The notes beneath the pieces are model-generated. The model ran no database searches, was not told where the DNA came from, and saw only the letters and a list, made by a program, of their open reading frames with translations. The translations under genes were made by a program, and so were the position numbers. Positions 40,278 through 51,500 of a stretch of 64,000 nucleotides of DNA are shown one piece after another (the first letter of the stretch is position 1; each line of letters begins with the position of its first letter). This DNA is from Silurus meridionalis (taxonomy: Eukaryota > Chordata > Actinopteri > Siluriformes > Siluridae), in assembly GCF_014805685.1 (NCBI RefSeq), contig NC_060911.1:13087212-13151211 (forward strand). Reading direction: 5' to 3'.

Positions 40278-40349
40278 AGCGTTCGAGCAGCCGAGGTTCG
40301 AGGTGATGTGGCATCGTTTCAGGGATGAAGCTTGAGACATTCTCACAAG
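40278..40349 (+). other. Exon-like 72-bp cassette, copy 1 of 3
   Basis: Preceded by a perfect pyrimidine tract and GGCGTGCAG, followed by GTAAGT, i.e. both splice signals in consensus form. The 72 bp (AGCGTTCGAGCAGCCGAGG... to ...ACATTCTCACAAG) hold only short ATG frames. GC content is well above the surroundings. Copies 2 (41629-41700) and 3 (42875-42946) are near-identical; copy 3 has lost the donor. No matching downstream plus-strand gene is seen, so exon status is unproven. Confidence 0.45.
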
Positions 40350-40495
40350 GTAAGTTTGTGTGTAGTGATCTCCTGTTCCTGTTCTCCTCTTCCTTGTGCG
40401 TGTCTCAGTTTGTATTACACCTTCTTTTTGTTTCTTGTGAAAGACAAAAAAAGTCCATAACTATAATACACTTGATAAACGCTTTATAAAACACT

Positions 40496-40570
<75 letters not shown>

Positions 40571-40573
<3 letters not shown>

Positions 40574-40931
40574 CTGGGTCTGGGTTTCTTTTGGATGGTC
40601 CAGAACCCAATCTAGTGTTTTTGGGTTGCCAGAACTTCCATAAATCATCACTGTACTGTATATGGTTCATTATGAGAACAAAACCAAAATGGTCTTTTAG
40701 ATCAAATAGTGTGAGATCTCAGGAAACACAGACCACAGCACACATCTTCTCCTCGTTCTGATTATAGATAAAGTTCAGGAAATGTAACATTTAACCTGTA
40801 AGTCTGTACGGTTCAAATCACATTCTCATTCTTCAGCTCACAAAATCTGTACACATTCATCTACACAAGTACACAAGTGTTTTATACCCTCACACAGGAC
40901 CACACACAAAACTACACAACTTATAACATGT

Positions 40932-40998
<67 letters not shown>

Positions 40999-41046
40999 CA
41001 CACATTCTTTCTTTTTATCTTTCTTTCTTTCTTTTCACACATTCGT

Positions 41047-41082
<36 letters not shown>

Positions 41083-41186
41083 ACTTTCTTTTCTTAATTG
41101 TTTATTTTCATGTTTTGTTTATTTCTTTCTTTCTCACACATACGTTCTTTCGTTCTTTCTTTCTTGCTTTCTTTCGAACTTTCTTA

Positions 41187-41225
<39 letters not shown>

Positions 41226-41293
41226 TTTCTTTCTTTTCTTAATTGTTTATTTCTTTCTTTCTCACACATCGTTCTTTCTTTCTTACTTTCTTC

Positions 41294-41355
<62 letters not shown>

Positions 41356-41474
41356 CACATTCTTTCTTTCTTTCTTTCTTACTTTCTTTTCTTAATTGTT
41401 TATTTTCATATTTTGTTTATTTCTTTCTTTCTCACACATTCATTATTTAATTCTTTCTTACTTTCTTTCTCACA

Positions 41475-41537
<63 letters not shown>

Positions 41538-41846
41538 TCCCACTCACATGTTCTTTTTCTTTCTTTTCTTACAAATTCTTTTTCACACTTTCTTTCTTTT
41601 TTTCGTTCTTTCTTTCTTTGGCGTGCAGAGCGTTCGCGCAGCCGAGGTTCGAGGTGATGTGGCATCGTTTCAGGGATGAAGCTTGAGACATTCTCACAAG
41701 GTAAGTTTGTGTGTAGTGATCTCCTGTTCCTGTTCTCCTCTTCCTTGTGCGTGTCTCAGTTTGTATTACACCTTCTTTTTGTTTCTTGTGAAAGACAAAA
41801 AAAGTCCATAACTATAATACACTTGATAAACGCTTTATAAAACACT

Positions 41847-41886
<40 letters not shown>
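40571..41886 (+). repeat. Tandem unit B (1.3 kb)
   Basis: Flank 40571-40929, (TTTC) array with three anchor words (about 41093, 41240 short form, 41393), cassette 41629-41700 followed by GTAAGT, post flank and (CA)n 41848-41886. Cassette has CGCGCAGCC where unit A has CGAGCAGCC. Confidence 0.93.
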
Positions 41887-41888
<2 letters not shown>

Positions 41889-42248
41889 CTGGGTCTGGGT
41901 TTCTTTTGGATGGTCCAGAACCCAATCTAGTGTTTTTGGGTTGCCAGAACTTCCATAAATCATCACTGTACTGTATATGGTTCATTATGAGAACAAAAAC
42001 CAAAATGGTCTTTTTAGATCAAATAGTGTGAGATCTCAGGAAACACAGACCACAGCACACATCTTCTCCTCGTTCTGATTATAGATAAAGTTCAGGAAAT
42101 GTAACATTTAACCTGTAAGTCTGTACGGTTCAAATCACATTCTCATTCTTCAGCTCACAAAATCTGTACACATTCATCTACACAAGTACACAAGTGTTTT
42201 ATACCCTCACACAGGACCACACACAAAACTACACAACTTATAACATGT

Positions 42249-42315
<67 letters not shown>

Positions 42316-42325
42316 CACACATCGT

Positions 42326-42366
<41 letters not shown>

Positions 42367-42484
42367 TTTCTTTCTTTCTTTCTTTCTTTTCTTACTTTCT
42401 TTTCTTAATTGTTTATTTTCATGTTTTGTTTATTTCTTTCTTTCTTTCTTTCTTTCTTTCTTTTCTTACTTTCTTACTTTCTTA

Positions 42485-42535
<51 letters not shown>

Positions 42536-42561
42536 TTCTTAATTGTTTATTTCTTTCTTTC

Positions 42562-42604
<43 letters not shown>

Positions 42605-42721
42605 CACACATTCTTTCTTTCTTTCTTTCTTTCTTTTCTTAATTGTTTATTTTCATATTTTGTTTATTTCTTTCTTTCTCACACATTCATTATTTAATTC
42701 TTTCTTACTTTCTTTCTCACA

Positions 42722-42784
<63 letters not shown>

Positions 42785-42960
42785 TCCCACTCACATGTTC
42801 TTTTTCTTTCTTTTCTTACAAATTCTTTTCACACTTTCTTTCTTTTTTTCGTTCTTTCTTTCTTTGGCGTGCAGAGCGTTCGCGCAGCCGAGGTTCGAGG
42901 TGATGTGGCATCGTTTCAGGGATGAAGCTTGAGACATTCTCACAAGGGCAGTTTGTGTGT
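41887..42960 (+). repeat. Tandem unit C (1.07 kb, truncated on the right)
   Basis: Flank 41887-42247, array with anchors at about 42405, 42540 (short) and 42640, cassette 42875-42946. After CACAAG the donor-like GTAAGT of A and B reads GGCAGT, and similarity ends near 42965 where unique sequence begins. Confidence 0.92.
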
Positions 42961-43925
42961 AGTGATCTCACAGTAACTGATCTAATAACAGTTTTGAATG
43001 TTATTGTAGTTATAATGATGTAATTTTTTGTAATTTCCGTTTTTTTTCCCAATAGATGTCGCCAGAGATTTCCAGAGTCCCTCATTAGTTCTCATTGCTT
43101 TCACTTGAATCCCATTACCCTCTTGTGTATTAAAGTTCCCATTTTGGCTGAAGTTCTTGTTAATTAATGTTGTGTGGTCTGTTTCCTGTTGAGTTGACCA
43201 GTGTAAGTCATTATTTTGAGGTAATTTTTCCTTAGTTTTTCTTCTGAAGACTTTGTTTCTGGTATTTTTCCAGAATTCCTGAGAAAGTTTTGAATTCATT
43301 GTCCTTACTTGTGGACTGATTTTGCTCTGCCTTGGATTTTCGGGACTTGAGTTTTCCCTGGTTCCTTCTGCCCTAAAACATCTTTCACCCAAATATTTTA
43401 TTTGGGGGGGGTCAATGCAGTGCTTAGAATTTGTTGGGAATAATTCAATGGGATAAATGAAATATTGCTTTCAGTACTGCCACTGTCTACCACGGATGCC
43501 AGTTCTTTCATGCTGTACGTTTCAGTCTTCCTTCCTTCCTTTCTTTCTGCTGACACTTACGATTTCCTTACTGTGTTTTGTAATTTTGACATTAACTCAT
43601 GACGGTTATGTTTACTTCCTCTTCTCTCAATCTTTTTCCCCTGTTGCGCACACAAGCAGAAATATTTCACTTCCTGTACAAGTTCTCACTCAGCACATCC
43701 GTGTTTCTGTCCTGACTCGCACAAGTTGCAAAACAAAGCACCTCTGTTTTTTGGTGTTTTTTTAGGGGGTTTCTTCTCTGCATGAAAACATGTTTAGCAT
43801 TTTAGCAATTTTACAAGTTGGCATTTGTATCACGATGCATATTTTTAAACATATTTGTATCGGTAAAAAAGATTCAGTAGATGTGCGCTACTTTTAGTAT
43901 TTTAAGTGACCAATATTTTATAAAA
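42961..43925. other. Unique sequence between satellite and Tigger-like element
   Basis: AT-rich single-copy sequence. Open frames of up to 136 codons lack recognisable motifs and are probably chance. Nothing else identified. Confidence 0.4.
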
Positions 43926-43927
43926 TA

Positions 43928-46552
43928 CAGTAGAACCCGGTTATGTCGATGTCCTAGGGGGTCGCCAAAAAGCATCGAGATAACCGATGATCGAGATAAA
44001 CGAAAATCAAAATGGCGGCAATATATTAACGTGCTTGACATTTCTTTATGTACATGATGTGCGTTAATAAATGTGCATGCACGTGTTTTTGGAGGTTTTT
44101 TTTTTTTACACAACAGCGTTGCCGCGATTTGTTTTATGAAGCGAAATTTTATAAAATGTACGTACATTTTGTAATGTTTTTAATTTATACTTTTTACTGT
44201 ATTATTGTCAGGAATCCACCTGCCACGTGCCCCTTCGGCGGCTGTCAAAATCCGCTTTCCACCTGGATGCACACCTGGGGCTCATTATTCACTCATCCCC
44301 AGCTCCTATATATAAACCACTCATTCATCCACACTCCTTGTCGGTTATAGTTAGTATGTGAAGGTGTTTGATGCATGTTTGTCTGTGTTTTCCTGTCACA
44401 CGTATTTCTATGCGTTTCTTCCTTTCCGGACTCCACGCGCTCTCCACGGCTGCAAAACACACGTATATAATTGTTATGCAGCGAACTGTGCTCCGGCTTT
44501 ACCTCAGCTCATTACGCTGCATAACAATTATATACAGTATTATTTATTTACCTGTATTATTTAGTATTAATACTGCTAAAAAACAGGGCAAAAATTGTTA
44601 ATAAATGGGTTTCGGTGGAGGTCGGGAACGGATTAATTGGTTTTCCATTATTTCTTATGGGCAGAGATTTACCAGTACACAATACAATTATTAGAAGGCA
44701 TGGAATTAGCTTCCATTGTTATGCTGATGATACTCAGCTATATATCTTATCTAAACCAGGCGATAAAGCTCAATTAGCTCGCATAACTGAGTGTGTTAAG
44801 GAAATAAGAGATTGAATGACCCATAACTTTCTACTTTTAAATTCTGATAAGATGGAGATTTTGCTCATCGGCCCAAAAACTAGTATACAGAAGCTCCAGC
44901 ATCTCAACCTGCATTTAGACGGATGTTCTGTAACCACTAGTTCAACGGTAAAAGACCTGGGAGTTATTTTAGACAGCAACTTATCTTTTAAAAATCATAT
45001 CAATCAAGTTACAAAAACAGCCTTCTTTCACCTTAGAAATATTTCTAAGTTAAGAAACATGTTGTCCATATCCGATGCAGAGAAGCTCGTCCATGCGTTT
45101 ATGACCTCCAGAATAGACTACTGTAATGCGTTACTAGGTGGATGTCCTGCATCATTAATAAACAAGCTTCAGTTAGTTCAGAATGCAGCAGCCAGAATTC
45201 TCACAAGGTCAAGAAAATATGATCACATAACCCCGATCTTATCGTCCCTACATTGGCTTCCTGTTAAGTTTCGAATCGACTACAAACTACTGCTACTCAC
45301 TTATAAAGCACTAAATGGTTTAACTCCCATGTATCTCTTCAGTCTTTTAACACACTACAATCCGCCACGCTCCCTGAGATCTCAAAACTCTGGGCTTCTA
45401 GTAGTTCCTAGAATAGCAAAGTCCACTAAAGGTGGTAGAGCATTTTCACATTTAGCTCCTAAACTCTGGAATAGTCTTCCTGACAGTGTTCAGGGCTCAG
45501 ACACACTCTCCCAGTTTAAGTGCAGATTAAAAACATATCTTTTTAGCAAAGCCTACACATAACACACATCACATCATAACCTTGTGCTCCAGAACATCTG
45601 ATCACATGCACATTATCAACTTGTGCTGTTAATATCATGAACAGCAGCTACGCTAATTCCTCTCCACTGCTTCTCTTTCTCTCCCCATCCCGAGACACCC
45701 TGAGGTTTGGCCAGCTCCAGTCACATCCCACCTCGTGATGATTACGGACCTTTGGAGAAGTAGATGCCGAACTCGCAAACATCCTGAACCATCTACAGAC
45801 GTTCCAGTGCCATTTGGATCCCGCTACATGTGTGGAGTTTTGACATTGGACCTCCTGGAGTGTTTAAAGGCTCTGGCATGGAAAAGCTGATGCTGGATCT
45901 GTGATGATCACAAATGTTGAGCTTATAAATATACTAACCATATAGACTTTATAAGGCTGCAGATAGAACATCACTTATAATCTTATACTCCAGTAATCAT
46001 GTTAGTTCTCACTCTCCAGTGTTCTGTATTGTTGAAAGATTTATGATCAAACTCTTGATGTCACCCAAATGAGGATGGGTTCCCCTTTTGAGTCTGGTTC
46101 CTCTCAAGGTTTCTTCCTCATAACATCTAAGGGAGATTTTCCTTGCCACAGTTGCCACGGCTGCTCATCAGGGATAAATACACACCATTCATCATCACTG
46201 TTGATTTGTGTAAAGCTGCTTTGAGACAATATCTGTTGTGAAAAGCGCTATACAAATAAACTTGACTTGATTTGACAAACCACTGTCGATTCCTCAAAAA
46301 ATTACGGTAGTGAGATGGTGAAGTGGCATCGATAACTAATATTTTCAAAAGCCAGCGTTTGATCATGGAGATCGAGATAACTTTTGAATGTTGAATGGTA
46401 AATTTGCGCCCCCTTGTGCTCGAGATAGGGTTCAACGACATAAAAAAGTCGACATAACCGATAAAAAACGAGAATTTGGCGGTTCCACTTCAAAAACGTC
46501 GACTTAATAGGGTTGTCGAGGTAACCGAGGGCGAGATGACCGGGTTCCACTG
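43928..46552. mobile_element. Tigger/pogo-like element carrying a nested L2
   Basis: Inverted termini CAGTAGAACCCGGTTATGTC (43928-) and GATGACCGGGTTCCACTG (to 46552), flanked by TA on both sides (43926-43927 and 46553-46554). An internal word near 44626 ('gggaacggattaattggttt', then 'ccattatttcttatggg') is a hallmark of Tigger elements. The L2 insertion splits it at about 44660 and 46272. No transposase is intact. A 21-bp inverted repeat (44463-44483 / 44515-44535) lies in its left half. Confidence 0.8.
44660..46272 (+). mobile_element. 5'-truncated L2-clade LINE nested in Tigger-like element
   Basis: Reads [20 protein letters not shown] (catalytic YADD), then after one stop an uninterrupted 248-codon C-terminal frame, 44816-45562, with KDLGVILDSNLSFKNHI, SRIDYCNALLGG, LHWLPVKFRI and LWNSLP. 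3' UTR and the tail AAACTTGACTTGATTTGAC follow. The long intact frame indicates a fairly young insertion. A different L2 subfamily from the copy at 12-15 kb, judged by its tail. Confidence 0.88.
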
Positions 46553-46559
46553 TAGATTA

Positions 46560-46860
46560 ATTTCTTTTCCGTTTCTCGAGCACGTTTTCTCTCAGAACCG
46601 CTGCTGCTACGTGAATACGACGTATCACAACACTACCAAACCGAGGCGTGTCCTGAGAGTCACATGGAAACACAGATTAACATGGCAGAGGTAGAGCTGC
46701 ACCTTCCTAGAGATTTATTTGTTAAAGGACGATGCGTTAGAAGTCAAAATGCACAAATTGATGATTTGCTGTCTGTCTAACCCAAAGAAATATTGAACCA
46801 AGAAATCTATTTGGTCGCCTCGCATCGGTAGCTGCTTCATATGCATCTTTAATTGCACCG
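46560..46860 (+). repeat. Dispersed repeat shared with 9630-10050
   Basis: Inverted relative of the block at 9.6-10.05 kb, adjacent to the right end of the Tigger-like element. It contains a possible [16 protein letters not shown] start followed by a stop. Possible hAT 5' region; family not proven. Confidence 0.5.
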
Positions 46861-46869
46861 GCCCACATT

Positions 46870-48270
46870 TATAGGGATACAAACGTTCTGTTCGATTTTA
46901 CCAATACAACAAATGGGTAACAAACCTTTACACATCAATCTTCTCACTTGAGCACCATGTCGCTCATTTTACTCGTCATTATCCGTAGTACAGCATCATT
47001 CATTAAGGTTATAACATCATTTATAAAGTCAAATATAAGAAAATGCACAAAACAGATTTTTCAGATGGAGATTTTAATGATTTAATCTTAAATACATCAT
47101 CTTAGTTACAGACTGGTGATCTGTCAGGAAGAGAAAAAAAAAAACATTCAATAATTTAAATTAAATAATACAATTATATAAATGTTTTCTTTCTTTATTT
47201 ATTTTAAGCTATATAACTTTAATTCCTTAAATCCTCAATAAAATGAAATGCCATTGGTCATTTCTTTTTTTTTTCTTTTTTATAACATTTAGGTTACGTT
47301 TCTAGCACATAATAGTCATTACCATATACATGGGGGGGTGTTATTGATCCTGAGATCCAGGAGATCTGGATCTGGAGATCCAGATTTTTGTCAGTTTAAA
47401 TGCACAAAAAAAGTAAAAAAAAAATAAAAATGTGTATTTTACAAAAATTCTGTGAATAAAAAGTGGGCGTGTCTTACAACAAAAAAAAAATCAAGAAAGT
47501 ACAATTACAAAAAAAATTTGGAAAATATTATATAGAATATATACATTTTATTTATACATTCACTGGCCACTTTAATAAGAACGCCTTCACATTCCTGCTT
47601 TTATCAGCTAATCATGTAACAGTAACTCAGATCATCACTCTTTACAACCACGTTGAGCAAAAAAACATCTCAATGAGTGTTGATGATCCTTTCAATCTTC
47701 ATCTGTCCAGGTTTTCCCATTAAATAGTCAGTGTTTTTGCATATTCGAGTATTTAAGACAAGAAAGACAAACTTGCACACTAATGAGTTTTTCCCTCAAC
47801 ACAAGTCTCATCATTTGTCTTTCATCATTTTGTCTCAAACTGTCTCACTTTAAAAACAAGGGGTTTTTTTGGATTCCAGATTTGAATTGTACATATTCAT
47901 TACTTACATTGATCTCATTCATACAACTGAGCAGCTATGGATTTGTTTAGGGGCCCTTGGTGTGGCTAAACTGGTAGCTAAACTCATGACCTTCAAAGTC
48001 CAACATTGTGAATCCAGATTGGGTTTTTTTTAGCTTTGGAATCAGCCATTTGGACTGAAACACATTCCTGCAGACTATCAGGACTTCAGGTCTTGCTGCT
48101 CCAAATAACACGTTTGAGGATAAAAAAAGCGTTTTGTCGCCACCTAATGGACGAAGATATGAACTGCAAAAGAACACATAAATCTCCCAATCGATGAAGC
48201 AGGAGCTCACAATGAGGCTTTCATGTGCGTGGACAATTTTTTTTTCTCCCCAATCCTGAACTTTTTCTGT
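46870..48270. other. Intergenic 3' of receptor 2
   Basis: AT-rich, with poly-A/T runs, the Tc1 terminus at 47567 and a SINE-like scrap near 47925-48000 ('ggctaaactggtagctaaac'). No gene seen. Minus-strand AATAAA-type signals for receptor 2 could lie here but none stands out. Confidence 0.4.
47567..47690 (+). mobile_element. Tc1-like terminal fragment
   Basis: 'attcactggccactttaata' then 'cagctaatcatgtaacagta' match the left end of a common fish Tc1 family (CACTGGCCACTTTATTAGG). Only the terminus remains. Confidence 0.65.
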
Positions 48271-48272
48271 TC

Positions 48273-48564
48273 TCACTGTTTCCCGTTTTGCACTTGTGCC
48301 GCTTTGACGCTGTTGTTTATGCTTGCCGTGGATTCTGACTCCTTATCGCGCAGCCCATCGTTCTCTCCAACCTCGCTTTGCTGGTTACGATAATTACGAG
48401 ACGCAGAGTCACGTCCTGTGGCCTCGAATAGACGTGCCATGAAGGCCAGACCGGCCCGGCGCATGTATGCCTTCCCGAAAAACATGTACAGGATGGGGTT
48501 GATGCAGCTGCTGACGAAGGCCACTGCGGCGACGAAGGGTCTCATCTTCATCCTGATTTTAAGT
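48273..48564 (-). CDS. BLT-like receptor 2, terminal coding exon (TM7 and tail)
   Basis: Acceptor TATTTTTCTCAG; the first base A completes Ile277. Reads LKIRMKMRPFVAAVAFVSSC, INPILYMFFGKAYMRRAG, FMARLFEATG, then a polar tail ending AAQVQNGKQ and TGA (plus 48273-48275). The intron just upstream is almost entirely a Tc1 element. Confidence 0.92.
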
Positions 48565-51500
48565 CTGAGAAAAATATATACACAGTATATCACAAGTGTG
48601 TACACCCCTCACATTTTAGCAACCATTTTATGTTTTAAATGTTCTCAAGAGCAGATACGATAGAAATAAAACAATTTGCAGCAGTACAGATTTATTATCG
48701 TCTGAAAAGAACTCGTACAGCCATTATTGTCGAAATAACTGGCAACAAAAGTGAGTATGCACTCCGTGAACGTGTTAAAACTGTGTCCAAAGTTCAGGTC
48801 TGGAGGCATATTTGGGCAATCAATCACCTTCAGCAAGGCAGTTATCTTCACGGTGTGTTTGGTGACGTTATGTTGAAAAAATGCCATTCAGCCCAGTTTC
48901 TGAAGTACCAGCAGCACTCATGCAGCCCCAGACCATGATGCTACCACCACCATGCTTGACTGTAGGCAAGACACAATTTTCTTGGTTCTCCTCACCAGGG
49001 AGTCACCACACATGCTGGACACCATCTGAGCCAAACAAGTTTATCTCCATCTCATCAGACCACAGGAGATGGTTCCAGTAATTCATGCTCTTGGACAAGT
49101 CGTCTTCAGCAAACTGTTTACGGGCTGCTTTTTTGTTCGCCAGTTTTAGAAGTTTCTTCCTTCTGGGACGACGGCCTGCAAACCGACTTGAAGTATCTAA
49201 AACAATGTAGCAGCATTGGTGAGTCTGGTTTTTGAAGCAGCTTCTGCACCTGACGTCCAGCACAAGGACTCAAAAACATGAACATGATAAAGAAGACATG
49301 CGGTTTTGCATGGTTTAACAACGTACAGCTGTTATCACTTGGGGCGTACTCACTTTTGTTGCCAGCTAATTAGACAGTAATGGCTGTACGCTTTTTTTTT
49401 TTTTTTCTGTTTTAGAGGACAGTAAATCTGTACACCGATGCACATTGACTCCTCTAAAATATATCTGAGTTTCATTTCTATAGTTTTGTCCCTTGAGAAG
49501 AAAAAAAAAAGGTTGCTGAAATGTAAAGGGGTGCACTCACTTTTGTGAGATACTTTGTAAATATCAATATACACACACAAAGATGGATAGAAAAGATGGA
49601 TGGATAGATTAGATTGGAGGGTGTGGATAAACGGATAGATGCATAAGATGGATAGTTGCACACTTTCTACATGAGTGATGTAGAAATCGTTTAAATCGTG
49701 TTTGGGAGTTTAGAAAGCAAACATGGCTGTGCTTTCTAGGTGGGAGGGGCATGCTGTCTCGCTGTCCTGTCAATCACAGAAACACTAGCCAATCGCGTGA
49801 GTCTGTGAGCTTGTGTACGTGGAAGAAGACAGTTAGTAGATATGCTTGAGTGTTAATTTGTGTTTAGTAATGAGGACGTGGATAAGAATTGATAGGTATA
49901 GTTGGCTGGTTTGGGGGTTTGGGGGCACTGGTCAGGGTGGGCTACATTCCCAAATAAAATAATTGAACACAAAAGGCAAAAAAACGTTTACATTTTATGG
50001 GCATGTGAGTGCAGCTTACATTTCATTTTTCTGAGTCGTAATCAAGCCTTCAGAAACCTGTACATAAAGAGGTGGAGAACGGGATTTATTCATTTAGGTA
50101 TTATATACGAGAAAAACAACAACAGAAACAAACACACACATGCACATGTGGACGCAAACGCACACCTGCAGCATGTTGACCATGTGGTACGGCAGCCAGA
50201 AGAGTGCGAAGGTGAAGATGATGATCAGAATGAGTTTCTCGCTGCGAAGGCGTCTCTGGAAGCGTGTACGGCGGATCCTGAGGAGAACCCGACTATAACT
50301 GACCAGGATCAAGCTGTACGGCAGCAAGAACCCCAAGATGGTCTCCGTGGAGTACTGCATCACCGCCTTCAACACACACACACACAATGTATTGTACACT
50401 TTGAAGGTACATGAAGTTCAGCTTGGTGGTGGTGGGATTTGAACTCATGACCTTCTGAGCCCAAGTTCAATGCTTTAACCCCTGAGCTTCCACCTCCACC
50501 TCATGAATTATAAACTAATAGAATAATAGAATAAGATTAGCAGAACTAGCAGTTCCAAGTTTGTCATCTTTCTATAGTAACAAATTACACCTGGACTGGT
50601 AACTTAAAAGACTGGTAACTCAAACACTCCACTGCATTCCATTCAAATTCACTATATAGACCAAAGTACTGGGACACCTGAGGTTTCCAGCCATATGTGG
50701 ATCCTCCCTTAACTGTTACCACAAACATGGAGGCACACAATTGTACAGGATGTCTCTGAACGCTGTAGTTTTTAATAATTTTTTTCCTCTTCACTTGAAC
50801 TCAAACCTGTTCCAGCTCCATGAAAATCTGCTTTACATCAGTTGGTGTGGAACTCACCTACATACACCTACATGTAACTACACCTACACACAAACCAATC
50901 CTATGCTTGAGAAAAAAAAATAAAGGAATAAGGCATAAATATTCCTTCACTGAGGTTTTCGGTTTCTTCCTGAGGTTTCTTGGTCGCGTGACATAAAATC
51001 TAACAAAGTTCTGCAACCTGACATGTAACTATAAGCGGATGAAATAAAAAAACAAAACAAAAAATGTGTTTGATGAATTTTTGAAATGATGTATTTTTGT
51101 CAGCTCACATATTTGATCTCGTTGTGGAAACAGTCACACACAGTAATGTTGTTTTTATAGTCAGGCTCTATTTTTCTAAACACCAGAACAGGAATAGCCA
51201 ACACAAGAGCCAGTAGCCAGATGACCACAAGAGCCCGGAGTAGAGTCTTGTGCGTGCTGAAGGTTGCGAGATGCTGCGGACACACCACGGCCACCATCCT
51301 GTGCAGGCTCATCAGCGTGATCAGGAAGATGGAGGCGTACATGTTGGCACAGCAGAAGTAATACAGGACCTTGCACATGATCTCTCCGAATTCCCAGGAC
51401 CGCTGGAAGAGGTAGATGACGAAGAACGGCGTGAGCAACATGAGCATTCCATCTGCGCAGGCTAGGTTGAGGATGAGCGTGGTGGTCACAGAGCGACGTT

